A stretch of 64,000 bases of DNA from an uncultured Clostridia bacterium. GTDB lineage: Bacteria > Bacillota > Clostridia > Christensenellales > Borkfalkiaceae. Every line of letters starts with the position of its first letter. Position 1 is the stretch's first letter. This document shows positions 15,407 to 23,879 of this stretch, piece after piece. The translations under genes were made by a program, and so were the position numbers. The stretch covers positions 1 through 64,000 of the forward strand of contig CASDRK010000006.1 of NCBI GenBank assembly GCA_949283125.1, in the 5' to 3' direction. The notes under the pieces were generated by a model. The model was not told the DNA's origin. It made no database searches and saw only the letters and a list, made by a program, of their open reading frames with translations.

Positions 15407-16942
15407 TTACGCGGGCTTGGGAAGAGATTTTTTTAATTTTATGAGCTCTATGAATATTTTTGCCGTGACGAGAGCGTCGTCTACGGCGCGGTGATGGTTA
15501 AAAGTTATTCCGAAATGGTCGGCGACGGTGTTGAGCTTGTAGTTGGAAAGAAACAACAGCTCCTGCGAAAGGGGGATTGTATCGAAGAGTTTTCTTTCAA
15601 GATGATAGCCGAGCTGCGAGCAATAATAGTCGACGAACTTGAAGTCGAACCCCGCGGCGTTGTGCCCGACGAGATAAGCCCCCTGACAGAATTTGAAAAA
15701 ATCGGGCATTACCTTTTCGTAAGGCGGCGCGTTTTCCACCATCTCCTGAGTAATGCCGGTAAGGCCGATTATCTCCTCCGAAAGTTTTCTGCCGGGATTG
15801 ACAAAAGTTGAAAAGCTCTCGCTTATCTCCCCGCCCGATATCTTATACGCGCCTATTTCGATTATCCTGTCCATATTCCCGCCCGACGGCGAAGAATTGA
15901 GCCCGGTGGTCTCAAGATCGAAAACGACGAAAGTATTGTCCTTCAGGCAGGCGGGCAGGGCACTTTTTGCAAACATGTCGCCCTGAGTATAGTCGGAATA
16001 GGGACGGGGACTGACCGAGGAGTAATATCTGGGCGCGGGCTTGGACGCGCGTCTGACGGGCACGAACCCTGCGGGCATGCTTCCCCTGTCTATGTAACGG
16101 GCCGTGTAGCGCACTGCGCCGCGGTATATTTCGGTCTTTCCGGTGCACACGATGCTGTCGCCGGCCTTGAGTTTGCGTATCTTGTCTATGGTGCTCTTGC
16201 GGGTAAAGTATGTCAGGCGCATCTGCGCGGTGGTATCGTTCAGGGTAACGGAGAAATACGCGCGCTCCGCGCCGTCGGATTTGCGCGTGTATGAGCGCTC
16301 CTCGATGTCCTCTATGATCCCGCACACCACAACGTTTTCGCTTTCAAAATTGACGTCGGCGAGATACACCGCCGTCTTTTGCACCTCCGAACCCTCTATG
16401 AACGAGAAGTCGGATATCTCAAAGGTGCGGACGGGAATGTCGTACTCTATGTTCTCCTTCTCCTCCTCTATCTCTATGCTGTCGATTTTGCGCCCGCTGC
16501 GCACGCACCTGCCGGTAAAACGGCCGCAATACATTCTGCCGAGCGCGGATATTATCTTTTCCACGACTTCCTCCGACATGGCGGTGTCCGCAATGACGGA
16601 TATCGTAAAATCGAAGCCGTCGGCAGTGCGCGTGACGACGACGTCCTCATCGTTCAGCAGGCAGGCCATGGCCTTGCTGTACCTTTCGGCCGCCTGTCTG
16701 ACGGCGCGGGCAACCATCTTTTCGTCCGGCGTGAGCTTGGCTATGTTGAGCGAGCAATCGAACTCTTCGGGCACGAACGTGCGCGCTATCGCGCGCGCCT
16801 CGCTCTCCTCCTCGGGCGAAAACGCCTTTTCGGTTACGAGGTCTATCCTGACCGCATGACTGTCGCGAAAGAGGCTGATGCCCGAAATTATGGCCGTAGC
16901 GAACGACGGAATGGAGTGTATCTTTTTTAAGAATTCAGTCAT
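15407..16942 (-). CDS. PolC-like protein reduced to N-terminal, OB and 3'-5' exonuclease parts
   Basis: The 511-residue protein occupies the place of polC (between ispG and rimP) in Firmicutes. Residues 1-165 resemble the PolC N-terminal region, about 185-285 an OB-fold (FIEGSEVQKT, YFSVTLNDTT), and 335-500 a DEDDh exonuclease. The exonuclease motifs are FDLETTGL (D342, E344), VGHNAAGFD (D433) and HRAVDDA (H484, D489), so it looks active. There is no PHP domain and no polymerase palm, fingers or tau-binding region; the ORF ends at a clean stop 20 bases after Leu/Lys-rich helix residues. Full PolC is about 1,430 residues. A proofreading or repair nuclease role is inferred. Confidence 0.85.
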   Translation of the reverse strand: MTEFLKKIHSIPSFATAIISGISLFRDSHAVRIDLVTEKAFSPEEESEARAIARTFVPEEFDCSLNIAKLTPDEKMVARAVRQAAERYSKAMACLLNDEDVVVTRTADGFDFTISVIADTAMSEEVVEKIISALGRMYCGRFTGRCVRSGRKIDSIEIEEEKENIEYDIPVRTFEISDFSFIEGSEVQKTAVYLADVNFESENVVVCGIIEDIEERSYTRKSDGAERAYFSVTLNDTTAQMRLTYFTRKSTIDKIRKLKAGDSIVCTGKTEIYRGAVRYTARYIDRGSMPAGFVPVRRASKPAPRYYSSVSPRPYSDYTQGDMFAKSALPACLKDNTFVVFDLETTGLNSSPSGGNMDRIIEIGAYKISGGEISESFSTFVNPGRKLSEEIIGLTGITQEMVENAPPYEKVMPDFFKFCQGAYLVGHNAAGFDFKFVDYYCSQLGYHLERKLFDTIPLSQELLFLSNYKLNTVADHFGITFNHHRAVDDALVTAKIFIELIKLKKSLPKPA

Positions 16943-17987
16943 TTAACAGTTTTTCTATCTCCGCCGTAAAAATTTCTTCGGCCCTGTCGGCCGGTATCTG
17001 TCTGAATATTTTGCCCTTTTTGAATATGACGCAGCTGTCCCGCGAGCCGGCGATGCCAATATCGCAGTCCCCGGCCTCGCCCGGGCCGTTTACCACGCAC
17101 CCCATTACGGCAACCTTCAAAGGCCTGCGCACACGTTCCAGCCGGGCGGCGATCTTTTTTGCCAGCCCCATGGAATCCCACATGCATCTGCCGCAGGTGG
17201 GACAGGATATCACGTCCGCAAAGTTATCGTCCAGCCCTACGGCGCGCAGTATTCTGCGGGCCGCGATTATCTCCTTCACCGGGTCGTCGGTGATGGAGAC
17301 GCGCATGGTGTCGCCTATGCCGTTGAGGAGCAGCGCGCCGAGCGCGGCCGAAGATTTGACAACGGCCATCTCCTCCGTGCCCGCCTCGGTGACGCCGATG
17401 TGCAGAGGATAATCGCACTTTTCCGACAGCAGCGTGTATGCCGCCACAGTGAGCGGCACGGACGAGGCCTTGACGGAAATGACTATGTCGTTCACTCCCT
17501 CTCTTTCGAGAATGCGGACGTTGTGCAGAGCGCTCTCCACGAGCGCGCGCTCGGTCTTGCCGTATTTTGCAAGATATTGCTTTTCGATGCTGCCGGTGTT
17601 TGCCCCCACGCGGACGGGTATGCCGTGCGCCTTTATGCAGTCGGCCACGGCCTTTATCTGCGCTTCGCCGCCTATGTTGCCGGGATTTATGCGCACCTTG
17701 TCGCAACCGTTTTCGATGGCGGCGATCGCGAGCTTATGCGAAAAATGTATATCCGCCACCAGAGGTATGCGGATGGCGGCCTTTATTTCGCGTATTGCGC
17801 AGGCATCGGCTTCGTCGAGCACGGATACGCGGATTATGTCGCAGCCCGCGTCCTCGAGCGAGCGGATCTGGGCGACCGCGGAGGGCACGTCCTCCGTCTT
17901 TACCGTGCACATGGATTGTATTTTTACGCTTTCGCCCCCGCCGACGGCCACTCCGCCGACAAAGACGCGCCTTGTGAGTTTTTTCAT
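16935..17987 (-). CDS. ispG: 4-hydroxy-3-methylbut-2-en-1-yl diphosphate synthase
   Basis: The 350-residue IspG (GcpE) makes HMBPP in the MEP isoprenoid pathway with a 4Fe-4S cluster. The N-terminal TIM barrel contains VADIHFSHKLA and KVRINPGNIG. The cluster cysteines are in SCPTCGRCMWD and GCVVNGPGEAGDCDIG, the latter also holding the conserved Glu. The length is that of the bacterial short form. It overlaps the PolC-like gene by eight bases and follows a terminator-like hairpin at 18002-18030. Confidence 0.97.
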   Translation of the reverse strand: MKKLTRRVFVGGVAVGGGESVKIQSMCTVKTEDVPSAVAQIRSLEDAGCDIIRVSVLDEADACAIREIKAAIRIPLVADIHFSHKLAIAAIENGCDKVRINPGNIGGEAQIKAVADCIKAHGIPVRVGANTGSIEKQYLAKYGKTERALVESALHNVRILEREGVNDIVISVKASSVPLTVAAYTLLSEKCDYPLHIGVTEAGTEEMAVVKSSAALGALLLNGIGDTMRVSITDDPVKEIIAARRILRAVGLDDNFADVISCPTCGRCMWDSMGLAKKIAARLERVRRPLKVAVMGCVVNGPGEAGDCDIGIAGSRDSCVIFKKGKIFRQIPADRAEEIFTAEIEKLLND

Positions 17988-18001
17988 TGATACCGACCTT
18001 T

Positions 18002-18030
18002 AAAAAATGTAAGGCAGTTTCCACTGCCTT
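18002..18030 (-). terminator. Intrinsic terminator between nrdR and ispG
   Basis: On the minus strand AAGGCAGT, a GGAA loop and ACTGCCTT are followed by ACATTTTTT. It would end the nrdR transcript, although it also sits close enough to ispG to form part of its leader. Confidence 0.65.
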
Positions 18031-18096
18031 ATCTCTGCATACGACGACCGGCGCATGCGCGCGCCGCACGGAAACGACGGCGCCAAACCGCGCCCG

Positions 18097-18555
18097 TCAT
18101 TTTTTATTGTCCATCATCTTCTGAAGTTCTTCCATGAACGAGGAGATGTCCTTGAACGAGCGATAGACGCTTGCATAGCGCACGTAAGCGACTTCGTCGA
18201 GATCCTTTAAAGCGTCCATGACCATTTCGCCTATGGCCTTGGACGAGATCTCCTGCTCCATGGAATTATATACCCGCTTGGTTATTCCGTCCACGAGCTC
18301 GTCGATAGCGCCCATGGACACGGGGCGCTTTTCGCACGCCTTGACTATGCCGTTTTTTATCTTGCCGGCATCGAACGACTGACGCGTGCCGTTGGATTTG
18401 ACGACGAGGACGGGGGTATCTTCGATGGTCTCATACGTGGTGAAGCGCTTGCCGCACTTTATGCACTCCCTTCTGCGGCGTATCGTTCTTCCTTCGTCCG
18501 CAGAACGGCTGTCGATAACCTTGCTGTCTTCGCAACCGCAATAAATACATTTCAT
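18097..18555 (-). CDS. nrdR: Transcriptional repressor NrdR
   Basis: The 152-residue protein has a zinc ribbon (CIYCGCEDS, then CIKCGKRFTTYE) followed by an ATP-cone domain (VVKSNGTRQSFDAGKIKNGIVKA, given in parts) that senses ATP/dATP. NrdR represses ribonucleotide reductase genes. Its own promoter contains a near-perfect NrdR box, so it is probably autoregulated. The leader between promoter and ATG is about 150 bases long, GC-rich and contains no credible gene. Confidence 0.96.
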   Translation of the reverse strand: MKCIYCGCEDSKVIDSRSADEGRTIRRRRECIKCGKRFTTYETIEDTPVLVVKSNGTRQSFDAGKIKNGIVKACEKRPVSMGAIDELVDGITKRVYNSMEQEISSKAIGEMVMDALKDLDEVAYVRYASVYRSFKDISSFMEELQKMMDNKK

Positions 18556-18715
18556 GTTGTTCCCTCATGATTGTCAGATTTGGTAACGGCGGAACCGTCC
18601 CCGCGCAAAAAACGTGCCGGCGTCCGTCCGGAAGCGCGCGCCTTAAGCGTCCGCGTCTCCCGCTCCGCGCCAGACGATTTTCAACGCCCGCCGCGGCGAC
18701 GGCATGTTTTTATCA

Positions 18716-18744
18716 ATGATACCACAAAATATTGTGTTTGTAAA
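18716..18744 (-). promoter_or_regulatory. nrdR promoter with embedded NrdR box
   Basis: The minus strand shows TTTACA (18744-18739), a 17-base spacer and TATCAT (18721-18716). The 16 bases 18737-18722 read ACACAATATTTTGTGG, matching the published NrdR box (acaCwATATwTwgtgt) at all but the last base. The box fills the promoter spacer, an ideal repressor position. No clear second box was found nearby, though NrdR boxes usually come in pairs. Confidence 0.75.
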
Positions 18745-18795
18745 GAAAATTGAGCGAAAATGATGTATCTGAATGCCGCAGACGGACGCCGCTCC

Positions 18796-18827
18796 ACAAA
18801 AATATCGGCGGACACCGTCCGCCGATA
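18796..18827 (-). terminator. Intrinsic terminator of the purine operon
   Basis: Just after the purL stop the minus strand has an 11-bp stem (TATCGGCGGAC and its complement) with a three-base loop, followed by TTTTTG. Confidence 0.85.
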
Positions 18828-18837
18828 CCGCAAATGG

Positions 18838-21800
18838 TTATTTGAAATATTTTACGCCGCTTTCGAATATTTTCATATCGTAGTTGCCGCACACGTTTTT
18901 GTAGAGATTTTCGCCTATGCGCTCGGAGTGTCCCATCTTGCCGAACACCCTGCCGTCCGGCGAGGTGATGCCCTCTATGGCCCAGCGGCTGCCGTTGGGG
19001 TTGAAGGGACTGAGCATCGTGGGAGTGCCGTCGAGGTCGACATACTGCGTGGCGATCTGCCCGTTGACCCGCATATTTTCGAGCTCGGCGAGCGGAGCGA
19101 CTATCTTTCCTTCACCGTGGGAAACGGGCACGGTGTAGACCTCGCCGACCTTGCACGCCGACAGCCACGGGCTGAGCGTGGAAGCGACCCTGATGTTTAC
19201 CATCGTGGAGACGTGGCGCGAAATGTTGTTGTAGGTAAGCGTGGGCGAGCTTTCGGTGAGCGGCCGCACGCTGCCGTAGGGCACGAGACCGAGTTTGATG
19301 AGCGCCTGAAAGCCGTTGCAGATGCCGAGGATGAGACCGTCGCGCTTGTTCAGGAGCTTCATCATGCTTTCGGCGACGGCGGGATTGCGGAACGTGGTGG
19401 CGATGAACTTGCCCGAGCCGTCGGGCTCGTCGCCGCCGGAGAATCCGCCGGGGAAGGCTATGATGTTGCAGGCCTCTATCTCCCTTATTATCGCCTGCAC
19501 GCTCTCCTCGATATCGCGGGGACTGCGGTTCCTTATGACGAGAACGCGGGGATCGGCTCCGGCAAGCCTGAATGCGCGGGCGGTATCAAGCTCGCAGTTG
19601 GTGCCGGGGAAGGCGGGTATGAAAACGCGGGGACGGGCAATTTTCGTGGATATGTTGTAGTACTTTCTGCCATCGTCATAGTCGCAGTCGGGAATATTGC
19701 CCGAAGCCTTTGCCGTGGCGGGGAACACGCCGTCCAGTCTGGAAGTGTAACTTTCAAGGGCGTCGCGCAGCCAGACCTTGCTGTCGCCGAGAGTGAAGAA
19801 GCGTTCGCCGGTGGGCTTTCCGAGCAGAACGAGTTCAAGGCCGGACAGCTTATAGGGATCGCGGCATGCGACGATGATGTCGCCGTAGCTTTCGGCGAAC
19901 AGCCTGCGGGCGTCGCAGGCAAAGTCGAAGCCGAGGCCGTTGCCGAGACAGCTTTTTACTATCGCCGCGGCGGGGCCGCCGCTTTCCACGACGGTTGCGG
20001 TGACGATGTTGCCAGTCGCGATATTTTTGCGGACGCAGGCATATAGCTTTTTAAGATAGCCGAAATCGGGAATGCCGGCGGCATCCTTCTTCATGGGAAG
20101 GAGATAGAACTTGAAGCGCTCGTCGCGGGCGACGTTGGTGATGAGCCGCGACGCCTTTGCGGGCGCAAGCGCGAACGATATCAGCGTGGGGGGCACGTCG
20201 ATATGTTCGAACGTGCCGCTCATGGAATCCTTGCCGCCGATCGCGCCGAGCCCGAGGTTGATCTGCGCATACAGCGCGCCGAGCAGCGCCGAAAGGGGTA
20301 CGCCCCAGCGCTTTTTGTCCTCGCGCAGGCGCATGAAATATTCCTGAAGCGTAAGGCGCACGTCGCGGTAATCCGCTCCGGCGGCCACCACTTTTGACAC
20401 AGAAGCCACTATGGAATATATGGCCCCCGTAAAGGGCGAAGACGACATGAGTTCGGGACTGTATCCGTAGGCGGAAACGGTGCAGTCGTCCGTTTCGCCC
20501 CCCACCACCTTGGCGGCCATGGCCGTGACGGGCGTGAGCTGATACTTGCCGCCGAAGGGCATATATACGGAACGCGCGCCGATTGTGGAGTCGAACATCT
20601 CCGCCAGACCCTTTTTGGAGCAGACGTTGAGCCGCGACAGAGTATTTTTGAGCGACTGCGCGAAATCGGGTTCTTCCTCCGGAATATCGAAGAATTTTGT
20701 GCGCTTATCCTGAATTATCGCGCCCGTTACCTGACGGACGCCGTTGGTATCGAGAAAATCGCGCGAGATATCGACGATGGCCCTGCCGCGATGATACATC
20801 TTCATGCGCCTGTCGTCCGTGACGGTGGCCACGGGCGTGGCCGCAAGATTTTCTTCGGCCGCGAGCGCGACAAACTTTTCGACGTCGCCGGAGGAGACGA
20901 CTACGGCCATCCTCTCCTGCGATTCGGATATGGCAAGCTCGGTGCCGGACAGGCCTTCGTACTTTTTGGGAACCTTGTCGAGTTCGATGACGAGGCCGTC
21001 GGCAAGCTCGCCTATTGCGACGGACACGCCGCCCGCGCCGAAGTCGTTGCACTTTTTGACGAGGCGAGTGGCTTCGGCGTTGAGGAAGAGACGCTGCAGC
21101 TTTCTTTCGGTAAGGGCGTTGCCCTTCTGTACCTCGGCGCCGCAAGTCTGGACGGACTGCTCGTCGTGCGCCTTGGAAGACCCCGTTGCGCCGCCGCAGC
21201 CGTCGCGGCCCGTTTCGCCGCCGAGCAGTATGACCACGTCGCCGGCCTGCGGCCTTGCGCGGTAAATCATGTCCGACACGGCGCCGCCGACGACGAAGCC
21301 GGTCTCCAGTCTCTTGGCCTTGTAGCCGGGATGGTACACTTCGTCCACCTGACCGGTGGCAAGGCCTATCTGATTGCCATATGACGAAAAGCCGGCGGCG
21401 GCGGTAGTCGTTATCACGCGCTGGGGAAGCTTGCCGTGCATGGTCTCTTCGATGGGCTCGGTGGGATCGGCGCTGCCCGTGACGCGCATGGACTGGAGCA
21501 CATAGGCTCTGCCCGAAAGCGGGTCGCGTATGGCGCCGCCGAGACAGGTGGCCGCTCCGCCGAAAGGCTCTATCTCGGTGGGGTGGTTGTGCGTCTCGTT
21601 CTTGAACATGACGGTATATTTCTTCTTTTCGCCGTCAAGAGTTACGTCGATATTTATGGAACAGGCGTTTATCTCGTCGGACTGGTCGAGGTTGTCCAAC
21701 AGCCCGTCCTTTTTGAGCTTTTTGGCCGCTATCGTGGCTATATCCATCAGACAGGGATACTTGTCGTCCCTGCCCGCGTACATCTCCTTAAACAGGTCGC

Positions 21801-22545
21801 GGTAGAGTTTTAACGCACGGTCGATCGCGGGGATATCCGAACGCACCTCTATCTCCTCTATGCGGGTGGCAAAGGTGGTGTGGCGGCAGTGATCGGACCA
21901 GTAGGTGTCGATGACCTTTATCTCCGTTTCGGTGGGATCGCGCTTTTCTGAAATGAAATAATCGCGCACGAACGCGAGGTCGGCCACAGACATTGCCAGC
22001 CCCATCTTCTCGTGATAGGCGGCGATGTCGCCGTCGGACATAGCAATAAAGCCTTCCACGGCCCTGACGTCTTCGGCCACGGGGGGCGCATATGCGAGAG
22101 ACTCGGGCTTTGCGAGCGGAACTTCCTCGCTCTCCACGGGATTGATGAGATGCTTTTTGATGCGTTCGAGCTGCTCATCGTCGACTCCGCTGACAGCATA
22201 GACGTTTGCGCACTTTATGACGGGGCGCTCGCCGCGCGTAAGCAGCTGAACGCACTGCGCGGCGCTGTCGGCGCGCTGGTCGTACTGTCCCGTGAGGTAG
22301 GCCACGGCAAACACCTTGAACTCCTCGCCGAAGGACACCTCCTCCTCGTAAACGTTGTCGACGGGAGGTTCGGAAAAGACCGCGGGAACGGCGGCCCTGA
22401 ACTCCTCCTCCGTCATTCCGTCAACATCGTAGCGGATGAGCTTGCGCACTTCGCCGACGTCGGTTTTGAGGAGAGTTTTTATCTCCTCGGCAATCTTTTT
22501 TGCCTGCAGATTATCCTTTTTTTCTACAAAGATCCTGTAAATCAT
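18838..22545 (-). CDS. purL: Phosphoribosylformylglycinamidine synthase, single chain
   Basis: The 1,235-residue protein carries a PurS-like N-terminus, two AIR-synthase-like halves and a C-terminal glutamine amidotransferase in one chain, the clostridial large form. It converts FGAR, ATP and glutamine to FGAM. Visible sites include WSDHCRHTTFATRIE, the ATP-binding FKNETHNHPTEIEPFGGAATC region and, in the glutaminase, the nucleophile Cys in LGICNGFQALI with the His-Glu pair in PVSHGEGK. It is the last gene of the operon, six bases after purD. Confidence 0.97.
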   Translation of the reverse strand: MIYRIFVEKKDNLQAKKIAEEIKTLLKTDVGEVRKLIRYDVDGMTEEEFRAAVPAVFSEPPVDNVYEEEVSFGEEFKVFAVAYLTGQYDQRADSAAQCVQLLTRGERPVIKCANVYAVSGVDDEQLERIKKHLINPVESEEVPLAKPESLAYAPPVAEDVRAVEGFIAMSDGDIAAYHEKMGLAMSVADLAFVRDYFISEKRDPTETEIKVIDTYWSDHCRHTTFATRIEEIEVRSDIPAIDRALKLYRDLFKEMYAGRDDKYPCLMDIATIAAKKLKKDGLLDNLDQSDEINACSINIDVTLDGEKKKYTVMFKNETHNHPTEIEPFGGAATCLGGAIRDPLSGRAYVLQSMRVTGSADPTEPIEETMHGKLPQRVITTTAAAGFSSYGNQIGLATGQVDEVYHPGYKAKRLETGFVVGGAVSDMIYRARPQAGDVVILLGGETGRDGCGGATGSSKAHDEQSVQTCGAEVQKGNALTERKLQRLFLNAEATRLVKKCNDFGAGGVSVAIGELADGLVIELDKVPKKYEGLSGTELAISESQERMAVVVSSGDVEKFVALAAEENLAATPVATVTDDRRMKMYHRGRAIVDISRDFLDTNGVRQVTGAIIQDKRTKFFDIPEEEPDFAQSLKNTLSRLNVCSKKGLAEMFDSTIGARSVYMPFGGKYQLTPVTAMAAKVVGGETDDCTVSAYGYSPELMSSSPFTGAIYSIVASVSKVVAAGADYRDVRLTLQEYFMRLREDKKRWGVPLSALLGALYAQINLGLGAIGGKDSMSGTFEHIDVPPTLISFALAPAKASRLITNVARDERFKFYLLPMKKDAAGIPDFGYLKKLYACVRKNIATGNIVTATVVESGGPAAAIVKSCLGNGLGFDFACDARRLFAESYGDIIVACRDPYKLSGLELVLLGKPTGERFFTLGDSKVWLRDALESYTSRLDGVFPATAKASGNIPDCDYDDGRKYYNISTKIARPRVFIPAFPGTNCELDTARAFRLAGADPRVLVIRNRSPRDIEESVQAIIREIEACNIIAFPGGFSGGDEPDGSGKFIATTFRNPAVAESMMKLLNKRDGLILGICNGFQALIKLGLVPYGSVRPLTESSPTLTYNNISRHVSTMVNIRVASTLSPWLSACKVGEVYTVPVSHGEGKIVAPLAELENMRVNGQIATQYVDLDGTPTMLSPFNPNGSRWAIEGITSPDGRVFGKMGHSERIGENLYKNVCGNYDMKIFESGVKYFK

Positions 22546-22551
22546 AGCCCT

Positions 22552-23832
22552 TCAACCCTGCCTGTACTTTATTCCTATGTCGGTGCGGTACTGCATGCCG
22601 TTCCAGTGTATGTTCTTTACCGCGGCGTAGGCCTTGGCGCGGGCCGCGTCGATATCGGCGCCCTTTGCCACCACGCCCAGCACCCTGCCGCCGTTTGTGA
22701 CCAGCCGCCCGTCCTTTATCGCCGTGCCCGCATGGATCACCGTGCAGTCGCCCACGTCGCCTATCGTGATGACTTCGCCCTTGCGGTAGGAGACGGGATA
22801 TCCGCCACTGGCGAGCACGACGCATACGCACGCGCCCTGCTCCCACTCTATCTTTACGTCGGACAATCTGCCGTCCGTCACGGCTTCGAATATATCCATA
22901 AGGTCGGTCTTGAGCATGGGCAGCACCACCTGCGTTTCGGGGTCGCCAAAGCGGGAGTTGTACTCCACGACCTTCATGCCGTCCGGCGTGCGCATCAGCC
23001 CGAAATACAGGCAGCCCTTAAACGTTCTGCCCTCGGCGTTCATGGCTTTTACGGTGGGGAGCATAATTTTCTCCGTCACCTCTTTTTCAAGCTCCTCGCT
23101 CCAGAACGGGCAGGGAGAAAAAGTGCCCATGCCGCCGGTATTCAGACCGGTGTCGCCGTCGCCCGCGCGCTTGTGGTCGCACGAGGTTATCATGGGAACG
23201 ATGGTCTTTCCGTCCGTAAACGCGAGCACGGAGACCTCCTCGCCGGGGGTATATTTAAGCCCGCGCATGCACTCTTCTATTACTATCTTTTCGCCGGCGC
23301 GCCCGAAGGCCCTGTCGAGCATTATCTCCTTGAGCCCCTCTTCGGCCTCCTTGAGCGTGTTGCAGACAAGCACTCCCTTGCCGAGGGCGAGACCGTCGGC
23401 CTTGAGCACGATGGGCGCGCCCTGCGCGCGCACATACGCGAGAGCGTCGCCGTAATTGTCAAACGTGGCGCTTTTTGCGGTGGGTATGCCGTATTTATGC
23501 ATCAGCTGCTTGGCAAACGCCTTGCTCGATTCTATCAGGGCGGCGTCTTTGCGCGGCCCGAAGCAGCGCTTGCCTATGCCCTCCAGCACGTCCACTATGC
23601 CTATGGCCAGAGGATCGTCCGGAGTTACGACGTAATAATCTATTTCGGGGTGAGCGAGCGCAAAGGCCTTTACGGCCTCAGCGTCCATATAGTCGACGTC
23701 GACGTTGACGGCGATTTCGGCCGTGCCGGCATTGCCCTTCATGCAGTAGAGCTTATCCACCCTCGGACTCTTTTTCAATGCGAGCAGGATGGCATGTTCC
23801 CTGCCGCCGTTTCCTATGACGAGTACGTTCAT
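22552..23832 (-). CDS. purD: Phosphoribosylamine-glycine ligase
   Basis: The 426-residue GARS has an ATP-grasp core. Signatures are MNVLVIGNGGREHAI at the start, KADGLALGKGV (the P-loop-like glycine region) and the hallmark FGDPETQVVLPML. It makes GAR from phosphoribosylamine and glycine, step two of purine synthesis. The length is normal. Confidence 0.97.
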   Translation of the reverse strand: MNVLVIGNGGREHAILLALKKSPRVDKLYCMKGNAGTAEIAVNVDVDYMDAEAVKAFALAHPEIDYYVVTPDDPLAIGIVDVLEGIGKRCFGPRKDAALIESSKAFAKQLMHKYGIPTAKSATFDNYGDALAYVRAQGAPIVLKADGLALGKGVLVCNTLKEAEEGLKEIMLDRAFGRAGEKIVIEECMRGLKYTPGEEVSVLAFTDGKTIVPMITSCDHKRAGDGDTGLNTGGMGTFSPCPFWSEELEKEVTEKIMLPTVKAMNAEGRTFKGCLYFGLMRTPDGMKVVEYNSRFGDPETQVVLPMLKTDLMDIFEAVTDGRLSDVKIEWEQGACVCVVLASGGYPVSYRKGEVITIGDVGDCTVIHAGTAIKDGRLVTNGGRVLGVVAKGADIDAARAKAYAAVKNIHWNGMQYRTDIGIKYRQG

Positions 23833-23879
23833 TTTATATCCTTAAAAAATCGATTGATGCCGATATATGTAAAAGGCAA

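Noticed and set aside
18571-18753. A 60-codon plus-strand ORF in the nrdR leader
   Set aside because: Arg/Pro-rich, no SD, and it runs through the nrdR promoter.
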